A DNA stretch of 64,000 nucleotides. Origin: CAVVZJ01 sp963752755. GTDB lineage: Bacteria; Planctomycetota; Planctomycetia; Isosphaerales; Isosphaeraceae. This document shows positions 18,364-27,228 of this stretch, one piece after another. The position numbers and the translations under genes were made by a program. Within the stretch, counting starts at the first letter, position 1. Every line of letters starts with the position of its first letter. The stretch is from positions 930,001 through 994,000 of the forward strand of contig CAVVZJ010000001.1 of NCBI GenBank assembly GCA_963752755.1, given 5' to 3'. The notes beneath the pieces were generated by a model, which saw only the letters and a program-made list of their open reading frames with translations, made no database searches and had not been told where the DNA came from.

Positions 18364-18423
18364 CTACCCGATCTCGGGGCCCAGGCTCGACGACGCAGGA
18401 GGACTCGTGGGGAATCTGTGCAT
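18364..18423 (-). CDS. Possible 19-codon leader ORF before rbfA
   Basis: An ATG at 18421-18423 follows a near-perfect ribosome site (GGAAGGAGG, about 7 nt upstream) and about 60 nt of predicted transcript. It encodes MHRFPTSPPASSSLGPEIG and stops at TAG. It may be a leader peptide, a regulatory decoy or the broken start of a longer gene. No similarity recognised. Apart from this and the promoter, the 350 bases between rbfA and dnaB hold nothing else that I can see. Confidence 0.3.
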   Translation of the reverse strand: MHRFPTSPPASSSLGPEIG

Positions 18424-18481
18424 CGTCGGCCTCCTTCCGGAAAGGAAAGGGAGTGTGCCTCACGAGACTGAGGCTACGGCA

Positions 18482-18511
18482 ATCATAGCACCCAAGCGAG
18501 TCGAGAATCAA
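18482..18511 (-). promoter_or_regulatory. Extended -10 promoter upstream of rbfA
   Basis: Minus strand TTGATT (18506-18511), an 18-nt spacer and TATGAT (18482-18487) preceded by TGC, an extended -10 (TGnTATGAT). It resembles the TGC-TATAAT of the galM leader. It gives rbfA its own promoter after dnaB. Confidence 0.5.
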
Positions 18512-18590
18512 CAGCAACGCACTTGCCGACCGACATTCGCGGCTTCCGGTTTCGTCGTCGATAATGGGCCATTTGTTGTCATCGGGCCGT

Positions 18591-20015
18591 TCAGAACGTT
18601 CCGCCGTCGATGATCGGGTCGTTGACGGCGGCGAGGTTCTCGAACCGCATAAAGTTCTTGAGGAAGGTGAGCTTGACCGTGTCGGTCCTGCCGTTGCGGT
18701 TCTTCGCGACGATCAGCTCCGCGACGCCGGGCTGGTCGGTGGCGTCGTAGTATTCGGGTCGGTGCAGGAGGAGCACGAGGTCGGCGTCCTGTTCGATGGC
18801 GCCGGATTCCCTCAGATCCGCCATCCGTGGCCGCCGATCTTCGCGATTCTCGACGGCTCGATTGAGCTGAGAAAGCGCGATCACGGGCACATGAAGCTCG
18901 CGGGCGAGGGTCTTGAGCCGACGGCTGATCTTGGCGATCTGCTCCTGACGGCTATCGCGTGACTCGCCGGAGTCGGGCTCGATGAGTTGGATGTAATCGA
19001 CCACGATCAGGCCGAGGCCGTGTCGACGCTTGATCCGGCGGGCGTTGGCAGCGATCTGGACCATGTTCCGCGCGGGGGTGTCGTCGATGAAGATTGGGGC
19101 CGACTTGAGTTCTTCGTAGGCGTTGCCGAGCATCGTCATCTCACGGGTGCCGAGCCCCTGGCCCTTGCGGAGCTTCTCGCCGCCGACCTTCGAGCGGGCG
19201 CAGAGCAGGCGCTCGGCCAGCTCCAGTTGACCCATTTCCAGGCTGACGAAAAGGACCCCTTGCTGCTGATCGACGGCCGCCGTCTCGCAGATGTTCAGAG
19301 CCAGCGCCGTCTTACCCATGCTCGGGCGGGCCGCCAAGATGACGAGTTGGGAGCCCTGGAAGCCGCAGGTGATGTCGTCGAGATCGAAGAAGCCGGCCGC
19401 GATCCCTGTGATCGGATGGCGCTCCTCGGATCGCTTCGCGATCCGGTCCATCGCCTCGACGATTACCTTTTGCAACTCGACCGTCTCGCCGGTGGCGCTG
19501 TCCTCGGCGATCTGGAAGATCCGACGCTCGGCCGACTGGAGTAACTCGTCCGAGGTTAACTTGTTCGAGTAGCCTTCGCGGAGCAGGTCGTTGGCGCACT
19601 CGATGACGTGCCGGCCAATCGCCTTCTCGCGAACGATCTCGGCGTAATAGCGGGTGTTGGCGGCGTGTGGAATCGAATCGAGGAGCAGCAGCAGCGCCTC
19701 ATCGCCGCCGACCTTCTCGAACTCCTGCCGGCGCCGCAGTTCCTCGGCAAGAATCAGGGCATCGACCGGGGTGTTCTGGTCGTAGAGGTCGCGGATCGTC
19801 TGGTAGAGGATCTGGTGGCGGTCGAGGTAAAAATCCTCCGCACGGAGCAGGGGAATGACGTCGTGCAGCGTCTCGTTGTCGCGCAGGAGGCCCGCCAGGA
19901 CACCTTGCTCGGCTTCGAGATTCTGGGGCGGCAGACGGTTTTCCAGCGAAGCGATCCCGTTCGTTCGCTTCGGATGGTCATACGAGTGGCCATTGCCATT
20001 GGCACTGCCAGACAT
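18591..20015 (-). CDS. dnaB: Replicative DNA helicase DnaB
   Basis: 474 residues from the ATG at 20013-20015, with GGAGG 9 nt upstream. The helicase unwinds DNA ahead of the replisome. The N-terminal DnaB domain begins LPPQNLEAEQGVLAGLLRD; the RecA-like ATPase has AARPSMGKTALALNICE (Walker A), FVSLEMGQLELAERLL, GLIVVDYIQLIEPDSGES (Walker B), ALSQLNRAVENREDRRPRM and the LRESGAIEQDADLVLLLHR end. Frame intact. It is the last gene of the rplY-pth-rpsF-ssb-rplI-dnaB block, which is conserved in many bacteria. Confidence 0.97.
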   Translation of the reverse strand: MSGSANGNGHSYDHPKRTNGIASLENRLPPQNLEAEQGVLAGLLRDNETLHDVIPLLRAEDFYLDRHQILYQTIRDLYDQNTPVDALILAEELRRRQEFEKVGGDEALLLLLDSIPHAANTRYYAEIVREKAIGRHVIECANDLLREGYSNKLTSDELLQSAERRIFQIAEDSATGETVELQKVIVEAMDRIAKRSEERHPITGIAAGFFDLDDITCGFQGSQLVILAARPSMGKTALALNICETAAVDQQQGVLFVSLEMGQLELAERLLCARSKVGGEKLRKGQGLGTREMTMLGNAYEELKSAPIFIDDTPARNMVQIAANARRIKRRHGLGLIVVDYIQLIEPDSGESRDSRQEQIAKISRRLKTLARELHVPVIALSQLNRAVENREDRRPRMADLRESGAIEQDADLVLLLHRPEYYDATDQPGVAELIVAKNRNGRTDTVKLTFLKNFMRFENLAAVNDPIIDGGTF

Positions 20016-20236
20016 GCGCAGCGATCCTCCGTCCCTCACCGGCCGGGATCTTGACCCCGGCGGCCCCTTCCCTCGCGGCGCAGCGAAAACCGCCACGGCT
20101 GGGCCGAACCTGTACATATGGTATCGACCGATCCGTGGCGGCAACAACAAGAAAACGGGGCCGGGGTGGCGGGAAGGAGCCGGACGTACCGGATGGGCGG
20201 TCTCGACCGTGGGCGATGGTAGGGTACCCGCCCGCC

Positions 20237-20863
20237 TCAGGACTGCGCCGCTTCCTCGGTGTGGGTCGGGACGACCCAGAGCTTGACCTCGGTGGTCACG
20301 TCGTGGCCAAGGTGAAGGTTGATGGTGTAGAGACCCAACTCGCGGAGTGGTCCTTCGATGCGGACCATCTCCTCCTCGATCGGGAGGTTCTCGGCATGGA
20401 GCGCCGCGGCGATCTGGGCGGCGTTGACCGAGCCGTAGAGGTGGCCTTCGGCGTTGGCGTTGGCCTCGATGGTGATGGAACGCTGAGCGATCTGGGCCGC
20501 GAGGTTCTGGAGGTCGGCCCGCTTGGCTTCTTCGAGCTGGCGGAGGCGCTCGCGGTGCTTCTCGACGATTCGGAGGTTGTGCGGGGTGGCGAAGGTGGCC
20601 AGGCCCATCGGCAGCAGGTAGTTGCGGGCGAAGCCAGGGCGGACCTTGACCAGTTCGCCGGCGCCGCCGAGGTAGGGCACCTTGTTGGTCAGGAGAACCT
20701 GCATGTGGCCGTTCTTGGCGCGTGTCGGGTGATTCCTCCGACGCTCGACGCCCGGCTGGCGTGAGGTGGTGGCCAGGGTCTTGGCGGCGGCGGTGGTCGG
20801 CTTGGCCTTGGGGGCCGACTTCTTGGCCTTGGCCTTGGTCTTGGTCTTGGTCGATTTGGCCAT
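20237..20863 (-). CDS. rplI: 50S ribosomal protein bL9 with basic N-terminal extension
   Basis: 208 residues. The bL9 core starts at residue 54 (MQVLLTNKVPYLGGAGELVK, then FARNYLLPMGLATFATP) and continues through the long helix to the C-terminal domain. The first 53 residues are Lys/Ala/Thr-rich (MAKSTKTKTKAKAKKSAPKA). The longer start is favoured because TGAGGAGCG lies about 12 nt before the ATG at 20863; the internal ATG at 20704 lacks a better site. Such an extension is absent from E. coli bL9 and may touch rRNA. Frame intact. Confidence 0.94.
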   Translation of the reverse strand: MAKSTKTKTKAKAKKSAPKAKPTTAAAKTLATTSRQPGVERRRNHPTRAKNGHMQVLLTNKVPYLGGAGELVKVRPGFARNYLLPMGLATFATPHNLRIVEKHRERLRQLEEAKRADLQNLAAQIAQRSITIEANANAEGHLYGSVNAAQIAAALHAENLPIEEEMVRIEGPLRELGLYTINLHLGHDVTTEVKLWVVPTHTEEAAQS

Positions 20864-20988
20864 GATGCGGAACGCTCCTCAGTCAGTCGAGGCGATCGGG
20901 TGTCAGGACTTTGGATCCGGGGTGCGGGTCGCGAGCCGCCTTCTTGGTTCGGAAACGGCGAAATGCGATGCCTGACACCTCGGCGGAC

Positions 20989-21522
20989 TCAGAACGGGAT
21001 ATCGTCTTCGGCTTCCATCTCGGGCGGGGGGCTCGGGGCGCGACGCGGGCCGGGGTTGGACGGGCCCGAGAAGCTGCCTCGAGAGGGACCATTGGTGGCG
21101 CCTCGGGGCTCGGGGGCCGATCGCCGCGGGGCGGGCGACGCGTTGAAATCCTCCTCGGGTTCGGGACCGCCACCGCCCATCTCGTCGCGACGGCTGCCGA
21201 GGAACTGCACGGTCTCGGCCTCGACCTTGATCTTGGACCGCTTCTCCCCGGTCGTCTTGTCGTCCCAGGAGTCCATCCGGAGGTAGCCCTCGACGTGGAC
21301 CGGTCGGCCCTTCTTGAGATACTGGCAGCAATTCTCGGCCTGGCGGTTCCAGACCGTCACGTCGATGAACAGAGTCTCCTCGCGACGGTCGCCGTCCTTG
21401 GTCGTGTAGAAGCGGTTGACGGCCAGCCCCAGGTCGGCCACGGCCGTGCCGTTCGGGGTGTAGCGCAACTCGGGGTCGCGCGTCAGATTGCCGATCAGGA
21501 AGACCTTGTTGACGTTGGCCAT
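20989..21522 (-). CDS. ssb: Single-stranded DNA-binding protein
   Basis: 177 residues. OB fold: MANVNKVFLIGNLTRDPELR, GLAVNRFYTTKDG, FIDVTVWNRQAENCCQYLKK, GRPVHVEGYLRMDSWDDK. The Gly/Pro-rich linker leads to the acidic tip EDDIPF that binds partner proteins. It lies between rpsF and rplI; in many bacteria rpsR (bS18) sits between ssb and rplI, but the 125 nt here hold no such gene. Frame intact. Confidence 0.96.
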   Translation of the reverse strand: MANVNKVFLIGNLTRDPELRYTPNGTAVADLGLAVNRFYTTKDGDRREETLFIDVTVWNRQAENCCQYLKKGRPVHVEGYLRMDSWDDKTTGEKRSKIKVEAETVQFLGSRRDEMGGGGPEPEEDFNASPAPRRSAPEPRGATNGPSRGSFSGPSNPGPRRAPSPPPEMEAEDDIPF

Positions 21523-21716
21523 CGCCGTGTCCCTCCGGAAGCCCGCGGCCTCGTCGCTCCGCCCGCACCCCGCGCTGGAGCTAAACGGTTGTCACCTAGC
21601 AACGTACCATGCCGGGGCCTTGCCGACAAGCGTCAAAACGTGTCTTCCCGGCAGATCGCGTCCTTCGGAGTATCGGTCGGAGTGATCGTGCCGGTTGACC
21701 CGAACCGGAGCCGGGC

Positions 21717-22136
21717 TCAGTCCTGGTCGCGGCGGCGGCGGCGGGGGCGATCGTCGTCGCCGTCGTCGCGGCCACCTTCATCGGAATCGGAGTTGGGTGT
21801 GGAGGTCATCGCCTGGTTGACCAGGTGGTCGACGAGCTTCAGGGGAACCTTGAGGATCAGGTCGCGGAGGACCAGGTCGCTGAGCCGGCAGTCGGCCTCG
21901 ATCTCCTGGATCTGGCCACCCTCGGCGCGGAAGTAGGTGAGCAGGTAGGTGCCCTTCTTGTGGCCCTCGACCGCGTAGGCGAGCCGGCGCTCGTCCCACT
22001 GGCGGCTGGCGACGATCTCGGCGTTGTGCTTGCCCAGGATGTCGTGGACGTGCTGCACCGCCTCGTCCCAGTTGACGGCGACCTTGGTGCTGTCCAGCAG
22101 GAACATCCCCTCGTAGGTGTTCACCGGCATCGGCAT
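21717..22136 (-). CDS. rpsF: 30S ribosomal protein bS6
   Basis: 139 residues, opening MPMPVNTYEGMFLLDSTKVA, with the LAYAVEGHKKGTYLLTYFRA core and LSDLVLRDLILKVP. A tail rich in Asp and Arg (GGRDDGDDDRPRRRRRDQD) extends beyond the usual end. AAGGAACC precedes the ATG at 22136; a second in-frame ATG is two codons on. bS6 binds bS18 on the small subunit. Frame intact. Confidence 0.95.
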   Translation of the reverse strand: MPMPVNTYEGMFLLDSTKVAVNWDEAVQHVHDILGKHNAEIVASRQWDERRLAYAVEGHKKGTYLLTYFRAEGGQIQEIEADCRLSDLVLRDLILKVPLKLVDHLVNQAMTSTPNSDSDEGGRDDGDDDRPRRRRRDQD

Positions 22137-22193
22137 AGGTTCCTTCGCGAACGGATCGGATCTCGGGTGTCTCGGTTCGGTTCAGGTCGGAGA

Positions 22194-22766
22194 TCAGCAG
22201 GCGGGGCCGTTGAAGCGATTCATGGCCGCCTCGATCCCCTGGCCGACCCAGACGGCGACGGCCTGGGTGGCGGTGATCAAGGTTTCGTCGATCGTCGGGC
22301 GTTCGGCGGTCTTGAAGCGGCTCAGGACGAAGTCGGCGGCGTCGATCGGTCCGCGCTCGCCGATGCCGATCCGGAGCCGGGGGATGTCGGGCGTGCCCAG
22401 GTGGGCGATGATGTCCCGGAGGCCCTTCTGCCCGCCGTCGGAGCCGCCGGGGCGAATCCGGATCTTGCCCAGCGGCAACGACAGGTCATCGCAGATCACC
22501 AGGACGTCGGACGGCTCGATCTTGTAGAACTGCAGCGACCTGCCGGACCGACCGGCCGCTGAGGTTCATGAACGTCTCGGGCTTCAGCAGGAGAACCCGG
22601 CGGAAGTCGATCTCGGTCTCGGCGAGCTGGCCATCGAACTTGCGGGCAGAAGCTTGCGCCGGGTGGGACCGCGGGCCAGTTGATCGACGACCTCGAAGCC
22701 GATGTTGTGGCGGGTTCCCTCGTACTTGCTGCCCGGGTTGCCCAGGCCGACGACCAGTTTCCTCAT
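22194..22766 (-). CDS. pth: Peptidyl-tRNA hydrolase (two frame breaks)
   Basis: Releases tRNA from stalled peptidyl-tRNA. The ATG at 22764-22766 opens MRKLVVGLGNPGSKYEGTRH, with the catalytic His in GTRHNIGF. The frame changes near 22670, giving RRVLLLKPETFMNLSGRSV, and again near 22535, giving VICDDLSLPLGKIRIRPGGS (catalytic Asp) and GGQKGLRDIIAHLGTPDIPR to the end at NRFNGPAC. About 191 codons in total, as expected. Essential in bacteria, so the breaks are likely sequence errors. It follows rplY directly. Confidence 0.88.
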
Positions 22767-22796
22767 GACGGGGCCGGGGCCGGCGCGGGGCCGGCG

Positions 22797-23451
22797 TCAC
22801 TCCTCCTCCTTCTTCCTCGCCACCGATAGCCGCGGCCTCACCTTCGGCGGTCTCGGCACCCTCCTCGGCCGCGGCCGGTGCCGGCGCGGCACCCTTGCGG
22901 ACGATGTGGACGAGAACCAAATCGGGGTCGGCGTCGGTAGTCACGCCCTCAGGCAGCGTCAGGTCGCGGACGTGGATCATGCCGTCAATGTGCAGCTCGC
23001 CGATCTCGATTCGGATCGACTCGGGGAACTCGGTGGCCCGGCACGAGACGGACAGGGCGTGCGCCGGCTGTTCGAGAATGCCGCCCTCGGAAATCCCCGG
23101 CGCCGTGCCGTGCAGAACCAGCGGCACGTCGGTCGTCACCCGCTCCTCAGCGTTGACGCGGAAGAAGTCGAGGTGGATGATCTCCTTGCCGAGGTGGTCC
23201 CACTGCACGTCGCGGATCAGGGCCATCTCTGACTGGCCGCCGATCTGGAGCTGTGTCAGGTGCGAACCTTTCTTCAGCAAGGCCAGCACGTCCTCGCGCG
23301 AGAGCGAGATTGGCACCGGAGGCTGTTTGTGGCCGTAAATAATCGCCGGGACACGCCCTTGCGCCCGGAGCTTGCGGGCCACCCGGCTCCCGGTCCCCTT
23401 GTTCTTCTGGGGGTCTCGGCTCTCGACGTTGATGGTGACCGCTTCCGCCAT
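22797..23451 (-). CDS. rplY: 50S ribosomal protein bL25 (CTC/general stress form)
   Basis: About 218 residues from the ATG at 23449-23451, preceded by GGAAGG. The bL25 N-terminal domain binds 5S rRNA (TINVESRDPQKNKGTGSRVA, VPAIIYGHKQPPVPISLSRE); the C-terminal TL5/CTC domain has VPLVLHGTAPGISEGGILEQ and IHVRDLTLPEGVTTDADPDL. The acidic tail (AAEEGAETAEGEAAAIGGEE) should stop at 22797-22799 if one base is added in the GAGGAAGAAGGAGGAGGAG stretch; as written the frame runs on through pth. First gene of the block. Confidence 0.93.
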
Positions 23452-23685
23452 TGACTCGCCTTCCACGAACGTCCGCAAACGAAATCAAAAATGCGGCCCG
23501 TCGGACCGCGCATCGAGTGATTTTGCCGAGAGTCGCCGTCCGACGCAACCCCAATGCGGCAAAATGCCGACCGTCGCGACGGCACGGGGTTCGCCGAATG
23601 TGGTTCCCGGACTGGCCCCGGCCTGCTACGCTGAAGCGGGGCTGGCAGCTCGACTCGATCGCTCCCACCGGAGGTCGCGCCCTTG

Positions 23686-24225
23686 ATGGAGGCTCCCAAA
23701 TTCCCGACCCTCGCCCCCGAAACGGTCGAGGCCATCCGAGACTACTTCCGCGAGGACCGCTCGCGGATGACCATGATGGCGGCCCGCAAGTTCGGCGTGC
23801 CCGAGCGGGCGGTCGTCGAGACGCTCCGGGGTGCGGGCTGGCCGATCGTGCGGCTCCGTCAGGAGTCCTTCCGCGACTTGATGGACGCGCTGCCCGATCT
23901 GGGCAATCTGCGGGTGTTCGTCCGCAGCAAGGCGGCCGTGCTGGAGGTCGTCGGCCGCTTCGGCGGCTACTCGGAGTCCGGCCCGTTCTTCAACGTTCAG
24001 ACCGACGCCATCGACATGCACATCCTCCACGAGGAGATCGCCACGATCTACGCCGTGGAAAAGGTCGGCCATGACACCGACATCGTGACCTACTCGTTCC
24101 AGTTCTTCGACCGCGCCGGCGACGCCGCCTTCAAGGCGTTCCTCTGGGACGATTTTCCGAAGGTGCCGGCGAAGCACGTCGAGGCGTTCCGGGGCCTGGT
24201 GGACCGGCTAAGATCCCAGGATTGA
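23686..24225 (+). CDS. ChuX/HutX-like heme-utilization family protein
   Basis: 179 residues from the ATG at 23686, which has GGAGG about 10 nt upstream. VETLRGAGWPIVRLRQESFR, then LRVFVRSKAAVLEVVGRFGG, GPFFNVQTDAIDMHILHEEI and FFDRAGDAAFKAFLWDDFPK follow the ChuX/HutX fold, whose members carry heme in the cytoplasm. The heme-contact histidine (DMHILHE) is present. No transporter is nearby, so involvement in heme traffic is inferred. Divergent from rplY. Frame intact. Confidence 0.7.
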   Translation: MEAPKFPTLAPETVEAIRDYFREDRSRMTMMAARKFGVPERAVVETLRGAGWPIVRLRQESFRDLMDALPDLGNLRVFVRSKAAVLEVVGRFGGYSESGPFFNVQTDAIDMHILHEEIATIYAVEKVGHDTDIVTYSFQFFDRAGDAAFKAFLWDDFPKVPAKHVEAFRGLVDRLRSQD

Positions 24226-24247
24226 GCCGCCCGGCCGTCTCGACGGC

Positions 24248-24808
24248 TCAATCCGCCGACCCTTTCGCGAGCTCCTCAGCCTCCTTCGCGAAAGCGTCGA
24301 ACGCCTGGCGATCGAACAGGACAAACCGGACGAACTTCACGCTCCCGCAATCCGGCAAGGTCTCGGCCACGGTCCGCAAGGCCACCCGCGCCGCCTCGGC
24401 GATTGGATAGCCGTAGATGCCTGTCGAGATGGCGGGGAAGCTGAGGCTGGTTAGTCCGAGTTCGTCGGCCACCTGGAGGGCCGAGCGGTGGGCGCGGGCC
24501 AGCAATTCGGGCTCGCCCTGGTCGCCGCCTCGATAGATTGGGCCGACGGTGTGAATCACATGCCTGGCCGAAAGCCGGCCGGCGGTCGTGGCAACAGCGT
24601 CACCCGGCGGCAACGGGCCGCTCGACAGCCGGACCTCCCCGCATGCCTCGTCAATCTCCGGTCCCCCCGCGCGTCGGATGGCGCCATCGACCCCGCTGCC
24701 ACCCATCAAGGAGGAGTTCGCGGCGTTGACAATCGCGTCCGTCTGCTCGGCCGTGATGTCCCCCTCGGCCAGTTCGATCGTCTTGGCGCCGCCCAGATCA
24801 ATTCGCAT
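24248..24808 (-). CDS. Macro-domain protein, O-acetyl-ADP-ribose deacetylase-like
   Basis: 186 residues from the ATG at 24806-24808, with GGAGG upstream. The macro domain is complete: IELAEGDITAEQTDAIVNAA, NSSLMGGSGVDGAIRRAGGP (substrate-binding loop), YAGRLSARHVIHTVGPIYR-like segment, and SFPAISTGIYGYPIAEAARV (second loop). Family members remove acetyl or ADP-ribose groups; the closest known type is YmdB. Convergent with the ChuX-like gene, 22 nt apart. Frame intact. Confidence 0.9.
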   Translation of the reverse strand: MRIDLGGAKTIELAEGDITAEQTDAIVNAANSSLMGGSGVDGAIRRAGGPEIDEACGEVRLSSGPLPPGDAVATTAGRLSARHVIHTVGPIYRGGDQGEPELLARAHRSALQVADELGLTSLSFPAISTGIYGYPIAEAARVALRTVAETLPDCGSVKFVRFVLFDRQAFDAFAKEAEELAKGSAD

Positions 24809-24974
24809 GAGCCTGCCTCCGGTTCCTAGCACCCGACCCGATCGTCCTCGATACCCCCTCCGTATTTGGTATAGCGGAGTTTGCCGTTGGGGGAAATCCC
24901 CGTGCCTCGCGGCGCGACATTTGCATGATTGGTCCTCCCGATCCGCCAGGCCAGACACGATGGAGGTGCCCCCG

Positions 24975-25703
24975 ATGGCCGAGAATCAGCCGACCGCGAA
25001 TAACAACGTCGTCCAGGTCACGACCGAGGATGTCGATCAAGCGACCGCCTCCGCCTCACCCGCGCCGGCACAGGACTTATCGCCCGGTTCCCAGGCTCCG
25101 CAACCCGATCGGGATGAGGCCCCGCCGCCGAAGCGGGACGCCGCCGCGACCCAGAAACCGAAGAACCTGCCCGAGCCAGGTGTCGGCATCGAGGGCGAGT
25201 TCATCGTTTGGGAGGGTCGCTACTCCTTCAAGAACTTCATCGGCCGCCTGGTCTTCCGGGTGGTCGCCACGGTCGCCTGGTTTGCCTTGGCGTACTGGGC
25301 CTGGGGCCGAAATGACGCTGCCAGGCAGTCAATCCAGATCCTCGCCGCGATCGCGGGCGTGGCAGTGCTTCTCTACTGGCTGCACCTGGCGTGGAAAGTT
25401 TTCTACGCGCGCTCCAGCCACTTCTACCGCTTGACGAACAAACGCCTCTTCGTCTGGACTGGCGTCTTCCAGCGCCGGATTGACCAGCTCGAACTGGTGA
25501 AGGTGAATGACGTTTACACCAAGCACAACTCGATCTTCTCCCGGATGCTCAACATCGGGACCGTTGTGGTCGAGTCCCAGGAGGAACGCTATCCGATGAC
25601 CTACCTCGCCGGGGTGGATGATCCCGAGCAGGTGATGGATACCGTCTGGCACACCTCCCGCGCCGAACGCGACGGCCATACCGTCCGCGTCGATCAGGTT
25701 TGA
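24975..25703 (+). CDS. Membrane protein with bacterial PH domain (bPH2)
   Basis: 242 residues from the ATG at 24975; TGGAGGTG lies 6-12 nt before it. Residues 1-75 are a disordered Gln/Ala/Pro-rich cytoplasmic part. Two membrane helices follow (LVFRVVATVAWFALAYWAW and IQILAAIAGVAVLLYWLHLA). The PH domain is in the last 110 residues (HFYRLTNKRLFVWTGVFQRR, LVKVNDVYTKHNSIFSRMLN, GTVVVESQEERYPMTYLAGV). YdbS-like proteins share this layout; function unknown. Divergent from the macro-domain gene. Frame intact. Confidence 0.82.
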   Translation: MAENQPTANNNVVQVTTEDVDQATASASPAPAQDLSPGSQAPQPDRDEAPPPKRDAAATQKPKNLPEPGVGIEGEFIVWEGRYSFKNFIGRLVFRVVATVAWFALAYWAWGRNDAARQSIQILAAIAGVAVLLYWLHLAWKVFYARSSHFYRLTNKRLFVWTGVFQRRIDQLELVKVNDVYTKHNSIFSRMLNIGTVVVESQEERYPMTYLAGVDDPEQVMDTVWHTSRAERDGHTVRVDQV

Positions 25704-25751
25704 TCCAGGATCGGCCGCATCACGGACGACAGACCGTCCGTCTTCGCAGTC

Positions 25752-25776
25752 GGGCGTGGGCACGGGGTCCACGCCC
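25752..25776. terminator. Hairpin between convergent PH-domain and cytochrome genes
   Basis: GGGCGTGG (25752-25759) pairs with CCACGCCC (25769-25776) over 8 bp with a 9-nt loop, in the 83-nt gap between two gene ends. No U-tract. Confidence 0.4.
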
Positions 25777-25786
25777 AAACTGTTCC

Positions 25787-27170
25787 TCAGAGCGTTTTCA
25801 AGTACTCGATCACGTCTCGGCGTTCCTCGTCGCTGAGGTCGTCGCCGAACGTGTGGCCCTTATTGCTCAATCCAAAGCGGGACGTGTCGTAGAGTCGCTT
25901 CCCGTCCGCAGCGGACTCCTCCGGTCCGCGAGGCTCCTCGAATTTCCAGCCAACGTGTTCGGTGTCATAGTGCTCGAAGTCGGTCGAGGGGGGGCGAAGA
26001 TACTTTGACGGACGAGTGGACGACTTGAGCAGGTGAAACAGGGTCGGTACGGAACCGTTGTGGAGATACGGGGCGGTGGCCCAGATGCCGTCGAGCGGCG
26101 GGGCCTGGTAGCCGTCGATCTTCTCGCGGAAGGGGTACGGATCGGCGAAGAATCCAGCGTTGTAGTGGGCGATGTAGCGTGACGTAATGTTGCGGGCGAG
26201 CGTCGGGTCGGTGCCGATCACGTCGAGGGGGACGATCCGGTTCGGATAAGTCCAGTCGTCGCCGTAAGTGCCGTGGCAACGGGCACAGGTCGCTCTCGAA
26301 GACGGCCTGGCCACGCTCGGCTGCGGCCGCGGTCGATCGGGAAAGGATAACGGGGCGGCTCCAGGCTTTTGAAGAAGTCTTGCATCTCACGGAACATCGG
26401 CTCCTTCGCCGCGAAGTCCTCTGGACCGTAACCGCGGACGCCCATCAGGAATTGCATGTTGGAGCGGTGCGAGTCGGCCGAGGTGTAGCCGGTGTAATAC
26501 TTGGTTCGCTTCTTCTTGAGAATCCACCAGGCCGGCGTGTCGGTCTCAGGGAGATAGGCGCCGGTGAGCAATGGGAAGGATCGCGGCGACATGTCCGGGT
26601 TGCGCTGACCGATCAGCAGCACGGTAAACTGCCAGGCATTGTTCAGGCCACGGACGCTGTTGACCGTGAACGGAAAGAGCGGCGCTCGCTTGCCGGAAGC
26701 CTGGGCGAACTCGGAGATCAAGGCTCCTAAATCGAGCTGAGTATTGCCCAGACCGACGTAACTCTGGCCGCCGATCGAGCCGCCGTGGCAGACCAGGCAG
26801 TCGCCACGGATGCCAACCGTCCGGCCGTCGGGGAAGGTGCCGAGGCTCAGGCCCATCGGCAGACCATGATTCGGGATAGGGCGCCGGGTTGAGGCCAAAG
26901 TGGCGGTTGAACGCTCGCGGCGAAGCCCTCCGGGTCCGCGTCGGGGTCGGGGGCGTCGGGGCCGAGGAAGCGGCGGACTTCTTTGTAGATCTCCAGCCGC
27001 GTGTCGGCGGGGGTCATGTCCCGGGTAATCTGGTCCCAGCTCCGCCGGGCGACCGGCTCCGGCTCGGCGGACTTCGGCCCGTCGGGCCCGCCGCCGGTTG
27101 CCGTGAGCCCGACCGTCAGTACGCCGAGCGCGGCCGTCGTCCCGAGGACGCTCCTTCGCTTGCACCACAT
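25787..27170 (-). CDS. Exported di-heme c-type cytochrome (peroxidase/RoxA-like; frame breaks)
   Basis: About 460 residues from the ATG at 27168-27170. A signal peptide (MWCKRRSVLGTTAALGVLTV) is followed by a mature N-terminal part. After a break near 26880 comes the first heme site CLVCHGG, the tracts QLDLGALISEFAQASGKRAP and PAWWILKKKRTKYYTGY. After another break near 26300 comes the second heme site CARCHGTYGDD and APPLDGIWATAPYLHNGSVP, a segment typical of di-heme peroxidases and RoxA-like oxygenases. The end reads HTFGDDLSDEERRDVIEYLK. Periplasmic electron transfer or peroxide reduction is inferred. Confidence 0.75.
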
Positions 27171-27228
27171 CGTTGCCAACCCCTCGCTGGATACCGTTCC
27201 GGGCGAATCTCGCCTCCATCATCCCATT

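Noticed and set aside
24858..24879. CTCCG...CGGAG repeat between macro and PH-domain genes as an operator
   Set aside because: Only 5-bp arms with a 12-nt gap; too weak to support.
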